Notes: a model not told the origin generated them from the sequence alone. 64,000 bases of DNA from Mycolicibacterium malmesburyense (GCF_001050015.1 NZ_CVTB01000044.1:33842-97841), one strand, 5' to 3'; positions 29,884 through 38,647 are shown, counted from the first letter of the stretch. Program-made: numbers and translations.

Positions 29884-30093
29884 ATGAGCAAGGACATTCA
29901 CAAGGGCGAGAAGGTGCAGTGGAAGAGTCACGGCACCACCGTGTCCGGGACCGTCGAAGAGAAGATCACCTCCGACACGGAGGCGGCGGGCCGCACGGTG
30001 CGCGCGGACTCCGATAACCCGCAATACCGGGTGCGCAGCGACAAGAGTGGTCGCGACGCGGTGCACAAGCCGGAATCCCTGACGAAGAAGTAG
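29884..30093 (+). CDS. DUF2945 (TUDOR-like, hypervirulence-associated) small protein
   Basis: 69 aa with the DUF2945 pattern: KGEKVQWKSHG start, TVSGTVEEKITSDTEAAGRT in the middle and PQYRVRSDKSGRDAVHKPESL at the end. The fold is a small SH3/Tudor-like barrel; function is unknown despite the family name. It starts 38 bases after the Rieske gene and ends four bases before the DUF3140 gene, so it may be the tail of the carotenoid transcript. ATG 29884 chosen; an upstream ATG at 29842 would overlap the Rieske stop. Confidence 0.82.
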   Translation: MSKDIHKGEKVQWKSHGTTVSGTVEEKITSDTEAAGRTVRADSDNPQYRVRSDKSGRDAVHKPESLTKK

Positions 30094-30097
30094 CGCC

Positions 30098-30427
30098 GTG
30101 GCCGACGATCACGCCACGACCTACAAGGAGTTCGGCGAAACCGTCAACATGACGGCCTCCGAACTCGAGAAGTGGCTCGACACGGCGGAATCCAAGGACG
30201 TCGGACAGAAGTCAGACGGCGGCGAGTCGACCGGGCACGCCAGCGGCCGGCGCATCATCGAACTGTTGCGCAAGAACAAGTCAGAGTTGGATGACGACGA
30301 CTACGCCCACATGCGCAAGGTCGTCGGTTACGCGCACCGCCACCTCGCTCAGCGGCCGAACGGCGACATCGATGACTCTTCCTGGCGCTATTCGCTGATG
30401 AACTGGGGCCACGACCCCTGCAAGTAG
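30098..30427 (+). CDS. DUF3140 family protein
   Basis: 109-aa hydrophilic protein with the DUF3140 features FGETVNMTASELEKWLDT, GRRIIELLRKNKSELDDDDYAHMRKVVGYAHRHLAQ and SSWRYSLMNWGHDP. DUF3140 and DUF2945 genes are often neighbours in actinobacteria, sometimes linked to plant or fungal homologues; no function is assigned. Four bases after the DUF2945 gene. Its last 40 bases overlap the end of idi, which converges from the other strand. Confidence 0.82.
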   Translation: MADDHATTYKEFGETVNMTASELEKWLDTAESKDVGQKSDGGESTGHASGRRIIELLRKNKSELDDDDYAHMRKVVGYAHRHLAQRPNGDIDDSSWRYSLMNWGHDPCK

Positions 30428-30960
30428 GGTTCGTCCAGCAGCGGTAGCTGTTCCATCGCCCACGGGCTGATCGACCACGGCAGCCCGACGGCCGAACGAA
30501 GCTGCTCCCATGAGACCCACATCCACTCCATGACCTCGGTGGGGTCGGGCCGCAGCCCACCGTCGCAGCGGGCGAAGAACACCGGGCAGATCTCGTTCTC
30601 GACCGTGCCGTCGGCGGCGACGGCGCGGTAGCGGAAGTCGGGCAGTACGCAGACCACCGATTCGATCGACACGCCCAACTCCTGTGCGGCGCGGCGGCGC
30701 ACCGCGTCCTCGACCCGCTCCCCCGGCGCCGGGTGCCCGCAGAAGGAGTTGGACCACACCCCCGGCCACGTCGTCTTGTTCAGCGCGCGACGCGTCAACA
30801 GCACGCTGCCGTCCGCGTCGAAGAGATAACAGGAAAATCCCAGGTGAAGCGGCGTCGCGGCGTGATGCACGGTGGTCTTGGCGGCGCTGCCGATCTGCCG
30901 CCCCTGCTCATCGAGAAGGACGACGCACTCGTCCGTGGTCTCCGTCGTCGCCGAGGTCAT
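30388..30960 (-). CDS. idi: Isopentenyl-diphosphate delta-isomerase, type I
   Basis: Nudix-fold isomerase of 190 aa that interconverts IPP and DMAPP. The catalytic Cys is in VWSNSFCGHPAPGE and the catalytic Glu in TEVMEWMWVSWEQL; VYPDFRYR-type VLPDFRYRAVA is also present. ATG 30960 is preferred: GAGG stands eight bases upstream, while the GTG at 30969 overlaps that site. Its isolated position beside the carotenoid cluster suggests dedicated precursor supply. The repeat operator at 31001 lies just upstream. Its 3' end overlaps DUF3140 by 40 bases. Confidence 0.94.
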   Translation of the reverse strand: MTSATTETTDECVVLLDEQGRQIGSAAKTTVHHAATPLHLGFSCYLFDADGSVLLTRRALNKTTWPGVWSNSFCGHPAPGERVEDAVRRRAAQELGVSIESVVCVLPDFRYRAVAADGTVENEICPVFFARCDGGLRPDPTEVMEWMWVSWEQLRSAVGLPWSISPWAMEQLPLLDEPYLQGSWPQFISE

Positions 30961-31000
30961 CGCAGACACCTCATGTATGTACCCAAATCCGCCGGACTAA

Positions 31001-31022
31001 CCGATGCATAGTCGATGCGTAG
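31001..31022 (-). promoter_or_regulatory. Tandem 11-bp repeat operator upstream of idi
   Basis: On the plus strand CCGATGCATAG (31001-31011) and TCGATGCGTAG (31012-31022) repeat head to tail with 11-bp spacing, in the gap between the regulator's stop and the idi start. A degraded third unit (CGAT) follows at 31023. Relative to idi the repeats point in the opposite direction from the crtE site. Confidence 0.72.
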
Positions 31023-31025
31023 CGA

Positions 31026-31859
31026 TCACGGGGCGGAAACACACCACTCGACGGCCTCGTAAAGGCTGTGAACCCGCGCGGCCGTGCCAACGGCGTGGTC
31101 GTCCCACCCACAGCCGCCGAGCAGCACGTCGGCGGCGGCGGCCGAAGCGCGGGCCATGTTCATGTCGGCAGTATCGGGGGTCTGCGACCACAGCACCACC
31201 CGGACCGGCGGCGCCATTCGCCCGATCGCGTCGGTCAGCGCCGCCACCGGCACGTCGGCGCCCAGAATCAGCGCACCGCGCCCGCGCTCGGCGAGCGCGG
31301 CACGCAGCGCCTCGAGCGGCAACACGTGCGTCTCCCCCGGGGTGCAGGCCAGAATGACCGGCGCGGAGGCGTCGAGGCCGGCGAGCGGAATGTGATGCAG
31401 CGACCGCGACACCGCCCACGACAGGGCATGCTCGACGTCGATGCAGCCGCCGACCTCGGCTTGCTCGGCCACGATGGCCGCAAACGCGGGCCGCACCATC
31501 AGGTCCCAGGTGTCGACGACGCCGAAGCGACGGGCGTGGGTTTCCAGGAGCCTGCTCGAAGAGGCGAGGTCGAGGGCGAATGCGGCCGACAACAACGACG
31601 CGACGTCACCGCGCGGCGGCACGACGGTTTCGGTCGTGAGACGAGCGGCGCTGCGCGCGCTGGTCCCCTGCCCGATGAGCTCATGCATGTGCTTGACGGC
31701 CGCGATGTCGTTGTCGCTGTAGAGCCGGTGCCTGCCCGGCCGGTGGTGCGACGGTCCGACGCCGTAGCGCTGGCTCCAGCTGCGCAGCGTCGCCGTGGGC
31801 ACGCCGACGCGCTCGGCCACGATGCGCACGGTGTATCGCGGTTTGTCAGCGTCGTCCAT
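31026..31859 (-). CDS. MerR-type regulator with cobalamin-binding fold (CarH/LitR-like)
   Basis: 277 aa: a MerR winged helix at residues 9-54 (YTVRIVAERVGVPTATLRSW, RHRLYSDNDI), a four-helix region (about 85-155) and a B12-type Rossmann domain. In CarH the sensing helices carry W-x9-EH and the Rossmann domain a G-E-x-H that coordinates cobalt. Here EH is at 143-144 and GETH at 175-178, but the Trp position is Gln133 and the usual Gly after the His is Pro181. It probably represses idi, crtE and itself in the dark, through the 11-bp repeats (inference). Whether it still binds adenosylcobalamin is uncertain. Confidence 0.88.
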   Translation of the reverse strand: MDDADKPRYTVRIVAERVGVPTATLRSWSQRYGVGPSHHRPGRHRLYSDNDIAAVKHMHELIGQGTSARSAARLTTETVVPPRGDVASLLSAAFALDLASSSRLLETHARRFGVVDTWDLMVRPAFAAIVAEQAEVGGCIDVEHALSWAVSRSLHHIPLAGLDASAPVILACTPGETHVLPLEALRAALAERGRGALILGADVPVAALTDAIGRMAPPVRVVLWSQTPDTADMNMARASAAAADVLLGGCGWDDHAVGTAARVHSLYEAVEWCVSAP

Positions 31860-31920
31860 GGGCCTGCTCGGATGGGGTGTCGGCCCCGAGGATTCACCGA
31901 TATCGCGGTCGGCAAACTCG

Positions 31921-31942
31921 TCGATGCGAAACCGATGCAACC
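31921..31942. promoter_or_regulatory. Tandem 11-bp repeat operator between regulator and divergent gene
   Basis: TCGATGCGAAA (31921-31931) and CCGATGCAACC (31932-31942) repeat in phase with 11-bp spacing, 62 bases from the CarH-like start and 50 bases from the 31992 start. It fits autoregulation of the regulator and would also control the divergent gene. Confidence 0.7.
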
Positions 31943-31991
31943 GTTCGCTGCGTGGACATATCGGCGGTGAGAAGCGGGTACGTGTAGGCCC

Positions 31992-32423
31992 ATGACCGAT
32001 CAGCAGAAGGACGAAAAACACAGCCGCCCCGAGGGCCTCGACGACGCGACTGTCGAGGCGGTCGGCGGGGTGTCGGAGGCGTTGGAGTGGGTGGAACGGG
32101 CGCGGGGGCATCTGTATTCGTTCCACCAGCTGATGGGTCGGGCCGACCTGTTGCTCGGTGAGGCCTGCGACAAACTGCGCGACGCCGGTCACGACGCCGT
32201 CGCCGAGCGGTTGGAGGCCGAAATCGTCGGCCGCAACGTGCTCTACGGCCGCTGGACCTTCCAGATCGTCGAGGACTTCGACGACAACTACTGGTCGGTG
32301 TTCCGCGAGAACGAGCGCCGGGTCCGCGACGAACTGCAGCAGGGCCGCAGGCACGTGTTCGAGTCGGAAATGAAGGAGCGGCGCCGCACCCAGGGTCGCC
32401 CCGGGCACGAACACCGCCCCTGA
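31992..32423 (+). CDS. Small protein of unknown function, divergent from the CarH-like gene
   Basis: 143 aa, hydrophilic and probably all-helical, with conserved-looking parts GLDDATVEAVGGVSEALEWV, GHLYSFHQLMGRADLLL, GRNVLYGRWTFQIVEDFDDNYW and a Lys/Arg-rich C-terminus. No family was recognised with confidence. The ATG has no strong Shine-Dalgarno nearby. GGGTAC (31976-31981) lies 11 bases upstream and resembles elements before crtE and idi. The upstream region holds the shared operator. A 16-bp inverted repeat follows the stop, between it and ilvC. Confidence 0.75.
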   Translation: MTDQQKDEKHSRPEGLDDATVEAVGGVSEALEWVERARGHLYSFHQLMGRADLLLGEACDKLRDAGHDAVAERLEAEIVGRNVLYGRWTFQIVEDFDDNYWSVFRENERRVRDELQQGRRHVFESEMKERRRTQGRPGHEHRP

Positions 32424-32428
32424 TCCGT

Positions 32429-32477
32429 GATTTCGGTGCGCTACTGATCGACCAGCGATAGGTAGCGCACCGAAATC
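32429..32477. terminator. Perfect 16-bp inverted repeat between convergent genes
   Basis: GATTTCGGTGCGCTAC at 32429-32444 has its exact complement at 32462-32477 with a 17-base loop. It sits between the gene at 31992 and ilvC, which meet tail to tail, so it can end transcription from both sides. No T-run is present. Confidence 0.6.
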
Positions 32478-32481
32478 GCGT

Positions 32482-33504
<1,023 letters not shown>

Positions 33505-33527
33505 TTATCTCTCACCTGATTTGAGGT

Positions 33528-34040
33528 TTACTTCGTGCTCCCGATGGCGCGGGGGCCGCGGGACAGCGACACCACTCCGGACTGCACGATCTCGCGAATC
33601 CCGAAGGGCTCCAACACCCGCAGCAGCGCCTCGAGCTTCTCGGGCGTACCGGTGGCCTCGACCGTCAACGACTCGGTCGAGACGTCGACAACCTTGGCCC
33701 GGAACAGGTTCACCGCCTCGATGACCTGGCCGCGGGTCGAGGCGTCGGTGCGCACCTTGATCAGCGCGAGCTCGCGCGAGACCGAGTTCGCTTCCTCCTG
33801 CTCGACGATCTTGATCACGTTCACCAGCTTGTTGAGTTGTTTGGTGATCTGCTCGAGGGGCGCTTCGTCCACGCTGACGACGATCGTCATGCGCGACATG
33901 TTCTTCTGCTCGGTCGCACCGACCGCCAGGGACTGGATGTTGAATCCGCGCCGCGAGAACAGCGACGCGACGCGCGCGAGAACACCCGGTTTGTCCTCGA
34001 CCAGCACCGACAACGTTTGCGTGGCTGGGGTGCTCGTCAT
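33528..34040 (-). CDS. ilvN: Acetolactate synthase regulatory subunit
   Basis: 170 aa, two parts: an N-terminal ACT domain (TLSVLVEDKPGVLARVASLFSRRGFNIQSLAVG) that binds valine for feedback inhibition, and a C-terminal small-subunit domain (GIREIVQSGVVSLSRGPRAIG at the end). It activates and regulates IlvB. ATG 34040 overlaps the ilvB stop (ATGA); a longer reading through ilvB is not supported. Confidence 0.97.
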   Translation of the reverse strand: MTSTPATQTLSVLVEDKPGVLARVASLFSRRGFNIQSLAVGATEQKNMSRMTIVVSVDEAPLEQITKQLNKLVNVIKIVEQEEANSVSRELALIKVRTDASTRGQVIEAVNLFRAKVVDVSTESLTVEATGTPEKLEALLRVLEPFGIREIVQSGVVSLSRGPRAIGSTK

Positions 34041-35902
34041 CAGGCGTGCCCTTCTTCCGGATCGTCGAACAGCGGGCGGATGCCGCGAGCGGCCTGGATC
34101 TCGTCGTTGCTGGTGCCCGCCGCAACCATGGGCCACACCTGGGCGTCGGCGCCGACGATGAAGTCGATCACCACGGGACGGTCGTTGATCTCGCGTGCCT
34201 GCCGGATCACGTCCTCGACGTCTTCGGCCCGCTCACAACGCAATCCGACGCAGCCGAGCGCCTCGGCGAGCTTGACGAAATCGGGGATGCGACGCGAGTG
34301 GGTGGCCAGATCCGTTTGGCTGTACCGCTCTTCGTAGAACAGCGTCTGCCACTGGCGCACCATCCCGAGGTTGCCGTTGTTGATCAGCGCCACCTTGATC
34401 GGCGCACCCTCGACGGCACAGGTGGCCAACTCCTGGTTGGTCATCTGGAAGCAGCCGTCGCCGTCGACGGCCCACACCTCGGCCTCCGGGCGGCCGAACT
34501 TGGCGCCCATCGCGGCGGGCACGGCGTAGCCCATGGTGCCCAGGCCGCCGGAGTTCAGCCACGTCTTCGGCTTCTCGTAGGAGATGAACTGCGCGGCCCA
34601 CATCTGGTGCTGGCCGACGCCGGCGACGTACACCGCCTCGGGCCCGGCCATCTTGCCCAGCGTCTCGATGACGTACTCCGGCGAGAGGCTGCCGTCGCTC
34701 TGCGGCCCGTAGCTCAGCGGGTAGGTCGTCTGCACCCCGCGCAGGTACTCCATCCAGTTGTCGATCGTGAGCGCAACTTCGTCCCGGCGCAGCGCCACGA
34801 CCAGCTCGGCGATGACCGCCTTGACGTCGCCCACGATCGGCACGTCAGCGTGGCGGTTCTTACCGATCTCGGCCGGGTCGATGTCGGCGTGGATGACCTT
34901 GGCCTCCGGCGCGAAGGAATCCAGCCGGCCTGTCACCCGGTCGTCGAAGCGGGTGCCCAGCGCGATCAGCAGATCGCTGCGCTGCAGTGCGGCCACCGCG
35001 GAGACGGTGCCGTGCATTCCGGGCATGCCCATGTTCTGCGGGTGGCTGTCGGGGAATGCGCCACGCGCCATCAGCGTGGTGACGACGGGAACCCCGGTCA
35101 GCTCGGCCAGTTCCAGCAGTTCCTCGCTGGCCTCACCGCGGATCACGCCGCCGCCGACGTAGAGCACCGGCTTGCGGGACGCGGCGATCAGCTTCGCGGC
35201 CTCACGGATCTGGCGGTTGTGCGGTTTGGTGTTCGGCTTGTAGCCCGGCAGGTCCATCCGCGGCGGCCAGCTGAAGGTGCACTGCCCCTGCAGGACGTCC
35301 TTGGGGATGTCGACGAGCACCGGTCCGGGACGGCCCGACGATGCGATGTGGAACGCCTCGGCGATCGCCTTCGGGATCTCGTCACCGCTGCGCACCAGGA
35401 AGTTGTGCTTGGTGATCGGCATCGTGATGCCGGAGATGTCGGCTTCCTGGAACGCGTCGGTGCCGATCAGGCCGCGGCCGACCTGGCCCGTGATCGCGAC
35501 CACCGGAATCGAGTCCATGTGGGCGTCGGCCAGCGGCGTGACGAGGTTCGTCGCGCCGGGGCCCGACGTGGCCATCATCACGCCGACCTTGCCGGTCGCA
35601 TGGGCATAACCACTGGCCGCATGCCCGGCGCCCTGCTCGTGGCGGACCAGGACGTGGCGCAGCTTCTCGGAGTCGAACAGCGGGTCGTACACCGGCAGCA
35701 CCGCACCGCCGGGGATGCCGAAGATCGTGTCGACGTCGAGTTCCTCAAGCGACCGGATCACCGCCTGCGCACCGGTCATCTGTTGGGGCGCAACGCGTTT
35801 GGCCGACGTCGGCGCGGCTTTCACCGCCGGTTTCGCGGTATGTCCGTCGTCGGGCACGGTCGCCGCCACCTGCTCCAGCGGTCGGGTTGTTGGTGCGCTC
35901 AC
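34040..35902 (-). CDS. ilvB: Acetolactate synthase catalytic subunit
   Basis: ThDP-, FAD- and Mg-dependent acetohydroxyacid synthase of 620 aa. The N-terminal 35 residues are a variable Ala/Pro/Thr-rich extension. Then come the catalytic Glu in [17 protein letters not shown], the Phe-loop [21 protein letters not shown] and the ThDP motif [17 protein letters not shown]. The GTG start has AGGAG ten bases upstream. Expression is expected to be controlled by the leader peptide and attenuator preceding the gene. Confidence 0.97.
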   Translation of the reverse strand: MSAPTTRPLEQVAATVPDDGHTAKPAVKAAPTSAKRVAPQQMTGAQAVIRSLEELDVDTIFGIPGGAVLPVYDPLFDSEKLRHVLVRHEQGAGHAASGYAHATGKVGVMMATSGPGATNLVTPLADAHMDSIPVVAITGQVGRGLIGTDAFQEADISGITMPITKHNFLVRSGDEIPKAIAEAFHIASSGRPGPVLVDIPKDVLQGQCTFSWPPRMDLPGYKPNTKPHNRQIREAAKLIAASRKPVLYVGGGVIRGEASEELLELAELTGVPVVTTLMARGAFPDSHPQNMGMPGMHGTVSAVAALQRSDLLIALGTRFDDRVTGRLDSFAPEAKVIHADIDPAEIGKNRHADVPIVGDVKAVIAELVVALRRDEVALTIDNWMEYLRGVQTTYPLSYGPQSDGSLSPEYVIETLGKMAGPEAVYVAGVGQHQMWAAQFISYEKPKTWLNSGGLGTMGYAVPAAMGAKFGRPEAEVWAVDGDGCFQMTNQELATCAVEGAPIKVALINNGNLGMVRQWQTLFYEERYSQTDLATHSRRIPDFVKLAEALGCVGLRCERAEDVEDVIRQAREINDRPVVIDFIVGADAQVWPMVAAGTSNDEIQAARGIRPLFDDPEEGHA

Positions 35903-35969
35903 GGTGTTCGTTCTCCTAAATCCTTTTCCGGATGGTCTCTAGGGTCTCAAATTTCGGTGGTCGGGCAAG

Positions 35970-36003
35970 AAAAAACCCCCGTCAGCTGGCAGCTGTACGA
36001 GGG
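35970..36003 (-). terminator. ilvB attenuator hairpin
   Basis: On the ilv strand CCCTCGT and ACGGGGG pair around an inner CAGC/GCTG stem with a five-base loop (11 pairs with one bulged A and one G-U), followed by six Ts (35975-35970). It lies between the leader peptide (stop at 36023) and ilvB (68 bases before its GTG), which is exactly where an attenuator terminator belongs. Confidence 0.88.
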
Positions 36004-36022
36004 TCGCGCGTCGGTGCCGGAG

Positions 36023-36094
36023 TTATGCCCGAGTAAGGGCAAGCGCGGCATCGACGCGCTTCCCGATTACTACGAGCAACCCCAGGCCCTGCAT
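36023..36094 (-). CDS. ilvB leader peptide
   Basis: A 23-residue ORF, MQGLGLLVVIGK followed by RVDAALALTRA, with nine branched-chain residues; L-L-V-V-I form an uninterrupted run at positions 6-10. The stop lies 20 bases before the attenuator stem. Ribosome stalling at this run when Leu, Val or Ile are scarce would prevent formation of the terminator and allow ilvB reading. A TTGACC/TACCGT promoter sits so that transcription could begin at the ATG itself (leaderless), and no good ribosome site is close by. This type of leader is known in actinobacterial ilv operons. Confidence 0.88.
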   Translation of the reverse strand: MQGLGLLVVIGKRVDAALALTRA

Positions 36095-36102
36095 AACCGT
36101 CG

Positions 36103-36132
36103 ACGGTAGCCTCCGCACTGGTCACAGGTCAA
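36103..36132 (-). promoter_or_regulatory. Promoter of the ilvB leader transcript
   Basis: On the minus strand TTGACC (36132-36127) and TACCGT (36108-36103) are 18 bases apart, a good sigma-A pair. The ATG of the leader peptide begins nine bases after the -10 box, so the transcript probably starts at or next to it. Confidence 0.6.
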
Positions 36133-36159
36133 ATTGCGGCACGGTGCGAAGATGGCCGG

Positions 36160-36549
36160 GTGAGTCCCGCCCCCGCCCCCGTTGTCATCCGTATCTCGCC
36201 CATGGCGCATTTCGCCGTCGCGTTCCTGGCGTTCAGCATGCTGTCGCTGGTGCTGGCGGGTCTCACCTGGGTGGCGGCCCTGCTGATCATTCCGATCGTG
36301 TTGTCGGTCTTCGTCGCGCGCTACCGCACGGTCGCCGACCGAGACGAGGTGACCGCACGGACGTTGTTCGGCAGCGAGACGGTGCGATGGGACGACATCG
36401 ACGGCCTGCGGTTCGGCAAGGGGTCGGCGGCCTACGCCCACCTGAAGGACGGCCGGGACGTGCGGCTTCCGGCGGTGACGTTCGCGACGTTGCCACGGCT
36501 CACCGAGGCCAGCGCCGGTCGCGTGCCGAACCCGTACTCGACCGATTAG
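36160..36549 (+). CDS. PH-domain membrane protein (Cfp6-like)
   Basis: 129 aa with two hydrophobic stretches near residues 14-50 (HFAVAFLAFSMLSLVLAG, VAALLIIPIVLSVFV) and a bacterial PH-like domain (YRTVADRDEVTARTLFGSETVRWDDIDGLRF). Matches Rv3004 (Cfp6) by position and form; precise role unknown. GTG start. Its last four bases overlap the end of the DoxX gene on the other strand. Confidence 0.88.
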   Translation: MSPAPAPVVIRISPMAHFAVAFLAFSMLSLVLAGLTWVAALLIIPIVLSVFVARYRTVADRDEVTARTLFGSETVRWDDIDGLRFGKGSAAYAHLKDGRDVRLPAVTFATLPRLTEASAGRVPNPYSTD

Positions 36550-37376
36550 GCCAGCGGGTTGCCGCCGTTGAGCAGCACCCAGATCGCGATGCCGCCGCCC
36601 GCGCCGAGCACCAGCGCGCCGAGCGACCCGAGGAACGGCCGCCGCGCCCACCCGCGCCCGGCGTCGAATCCGTAGCGCCCGGGCCCGGTCAGGACGAGGG
36701 CGGCGACCGCGCACGTCAGGAACACCTTGTACTCGTGCCCGTCGGTCAGGAAGTCCGACAGCCGAGCCTCCTCGTGGGCGACCATCGCGTCGGCCAGCAC
36801 GCCGGTCACCAGGTATGCCAGCGCTCCCGCGGCGGCGACGGGTGTGAAGAGACCGAGCAGAAGCAGCACCCCGGCGGCGATCTGACCGGCCGCGCCGACG
36901 TAGGTCAGGATGTCGGCGTAGCGGAAGCCCATGTCGGACAGTTCCGCTTCCCATCCGTTGAGCCCGGGCCCGCCCCACAGTCCGAACGCCTTCTGCAAAC
37001 CGTGGCCGATGAACAGGGCGCCGACCGCGAGGCGCAGCAGGAGCAGGCCGAGGTCGAGCGTGCCGCGGCGCTCCGGGGTGGGACTGAACGGGTCGGGCCC
37101 GACCTCCGCCGGTTGCGCCGAGTAGTCGGTCAGGGCGTGCCGACCGCCGGGCTGCACGTAGGGCAGCGGTTCGGGATCGTTGAGCAGTCCGAACCCGGTC
37201 GAGACCGGTGCGCCGCTGTTCGAGTCGTAGTGCGGGATGGCGGTGGTTTCGAAATCGCCCCCGTAGTTGCCGGTGGGGAGATCGTCGTCGGGGTCGACCA
37301 GGCTCGCCGAGACGGGCCGCCCGGCCGCGTCGTCGGGCCGCTGCCAGGCGCGTGGGTCATTGGAATGACTGGTCAC
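36546..37376 (-). CDS. DoxX-family membrane protein
   Basis: 276 aa. A long disordered, Pro/Asp-rich N-terminus (about 1-110) precedes four hydrophobic helices of the DoxX domain (LGLLLLRLAVGALFIGHGLQKAFG..., YADILTYVGAAGQIAAGVLLLLGL, AGALAYLVTGVLADA). It matches Rv3005c, which in M. tuberculosis works with SodA and SseA in a membrane oxidoreductase complex against oxidative stress (known there, inferred here). GTG 37376 is used in place of the track-length start because it gives the Rv3005c size. The 139-base gap to lppZ holds both promoters. Confidence 0.9.
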   Translation of the reverse strand: MTSHSNDPRAWQRPDDAAGRPVSASLVDPDDDLPTGNYGGDFETTAIPHYDSNSGAPVSTGFGLLNDPEPLPYVQPGGRHALTDYSAQPAEVGPDPFSPTPERRGTLDLGLLLLRLAVGALFIGHGLQKAFGLWGGPGLNGWEAELSDMGFRYADILTYVGAAGQIAAGVLLLLGLFTPVAAAGALAYLVTGVLADAMVAHEEARLSDFLTDGHEYKVFLTCAVAALVLTGPGRYGFDAGRGWARRPFLGSLGALVLGAGGGIAIWVLLNGGNPLA

Positions 37377-37515
37377 TCTGCCAGCGTAAGTGCTTGTCAC
37401 CCGGTAGTCGGGTATTGGCGCGGTGCTTTCGGGGCCCTAATTCGCGGGCGCTACGCGACGCCGCCGCGCGGGTGTGCGTGGCGCGCACATCCGAATGATC
37501 CGTAACCTGGCTCGC

Positions 37516-38637
37516 ATGAAACTGCGCCGGCCGATGCGGGGCGTGCTCGCCGTGTTGTGCGCGGCGTTGCTCGCCGGGTCGGGGTGCGCACGGTTCGACG
37601 ATCTGCAGTCGCAGCCGTTCACCACCGAACCCCAGCTCGAACCGGGTCCGACGTCGTCGCCGCCGCCACCACCGCCGCTGCCGCCGACGCCGTTTCCGAA
37701 GGAGTGCCCGGCGCCGGGCGTCATGCAGGGCTGCCTGGAGAGCACCAGCGGCCTGATCATGCTGCCCGACAGCCAGTCGGCGCTGGTCGCCGAGCGCACG
37801 ACCGGTGTGGTCAAAGAGGTCTCGGTGCGGGCCGAACCGAAGGTCAAGACCAGCCTTCCGGTCGACGGGTCGGGCGATGGCGGGCTGTTGGACATCGTGC
37901 TGTCGCCGACCTACCAGCAGGACCGGCTGATGTACGCCTACGTCAGCACCCCGACCGACAACCGCGTCATCCGCATCGCGGACGGCGACATCCCCAAGCC
38001 GATCCTGACCGGCATCCCGAAGGGCGCCACCGGCAACACGGGCTCGTTGATCTTCACCAGCCCGACGACGCTGCTCGTGCAGACCGGCGACGCGGGCAAC
38101 CCCGCCGACGCCGCGAATCCGGGCTCGCTGGCCGGGAAGGTGCTGCGCATCGAACAGCCCACGACGGTCGATCAGGCGCCGACCACGACCGCGCTGTCCG
38201 GCCTGGGCCCCGCGGGCGGGATGTGCCTCGACCACTCGGACGGCTCGCTGTACATCACCGACCGCGCCGCCTCCGGCGATCGCTTGCAGCGCATCACCAA
38301 GGACTCCAAGACCTCGACGGTGTGGACCTGGCCCGACCGGCCCGGTGTCGCGGGCTGCACCGCGCTCGACGGGTCGATCCTGGTCAACCTCGTCAACACC
38401 AAGCAGACCGTCGGCGTGCGACTCGCTCCGGACACCGGCGCGGTGACCGGCGACCCCGAGGTGGTGCGCCAGGACCAGCACGGCCACGCCTGGGCGCTGG
38501 CGATGTCGCCCGACGGCAACATCTGGGGCGGGACGATCAACAAAACGGCCGGCGATGCGCAGAAGCTCGACGACGTCGTCTTTCCGCTCTTCCCGCAGGG
38601 CGGCGGCTTCCCGCGCAGCCCGGCGGACAACACCTGA
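37516..38637 (+). CDS. lppZ: LppZ-like lipoprotein (glucose/sorbosone dehydrogenase fold)
   Basis: 373 aa with an N-terminal signal ending in LLAGSGC (lipobox Cys23) and a Pro-rich linker (TSSPPPPPPLPPTPFP). The rest is a beta-propeller of the sorbosone dehydrogenase kind (DGGLLDIVLSPTYQQDRLMYAYVST, GDAGNPADAANPGSLAGKVLRIEQP). Attached to the outer side of the membrane; enzymatic activity of the family in mycobacteria is not established. A TAACCT -10 box ends seven bases before the ATG, so the transcript is probably leaderless. Confidence 0.9.
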   Translation: MKLRRPMRGVLAVLCAALLAGSGCARFDDLQSQPFTTEPQLEPGPTSSPPPPPPLPPTPFPKECPAPGVMQGCLESTSGLIMLPDSQSALVAERTTGVVKEVSVRAEPKVKTSLPVDGSGDGGLLDIVLSPTYQQDRLMYAYVSTPTDNRVIRIADGDIPKPILTGIPKGATGNTGSLIFTSPTTLLVQTGDAGNPADAANPGSLAGKVLRIEQPTTVDQAPTTTALSGLGPAGGMCLDHSDGSLYITDRAASGDRLQRITKDSKTSTVWTWPDRPGVAGCTALDGSILVNLVNTKQTVGVRLAPDTGAVTGDPEVVRQDQHGHAWALAMSPDGNIWGGTINKTAGDAQKLDDVVFPLFPQGGGFPRSPADNT

Positions 38638-38647
38638 TCGCCGGCGC

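Noticed and set aside
34046..36109. Very long open frame (687 codons) antisense to ilvB and its leader
   Set aside because: It mirrors ilvB codon by codon, has Arg/His-rich composition and no family signature; a GC-rich shadow frame. The same holds for antisense frames at 3001-4275, 11859-13277, 14386-16188 and 41779-44256.
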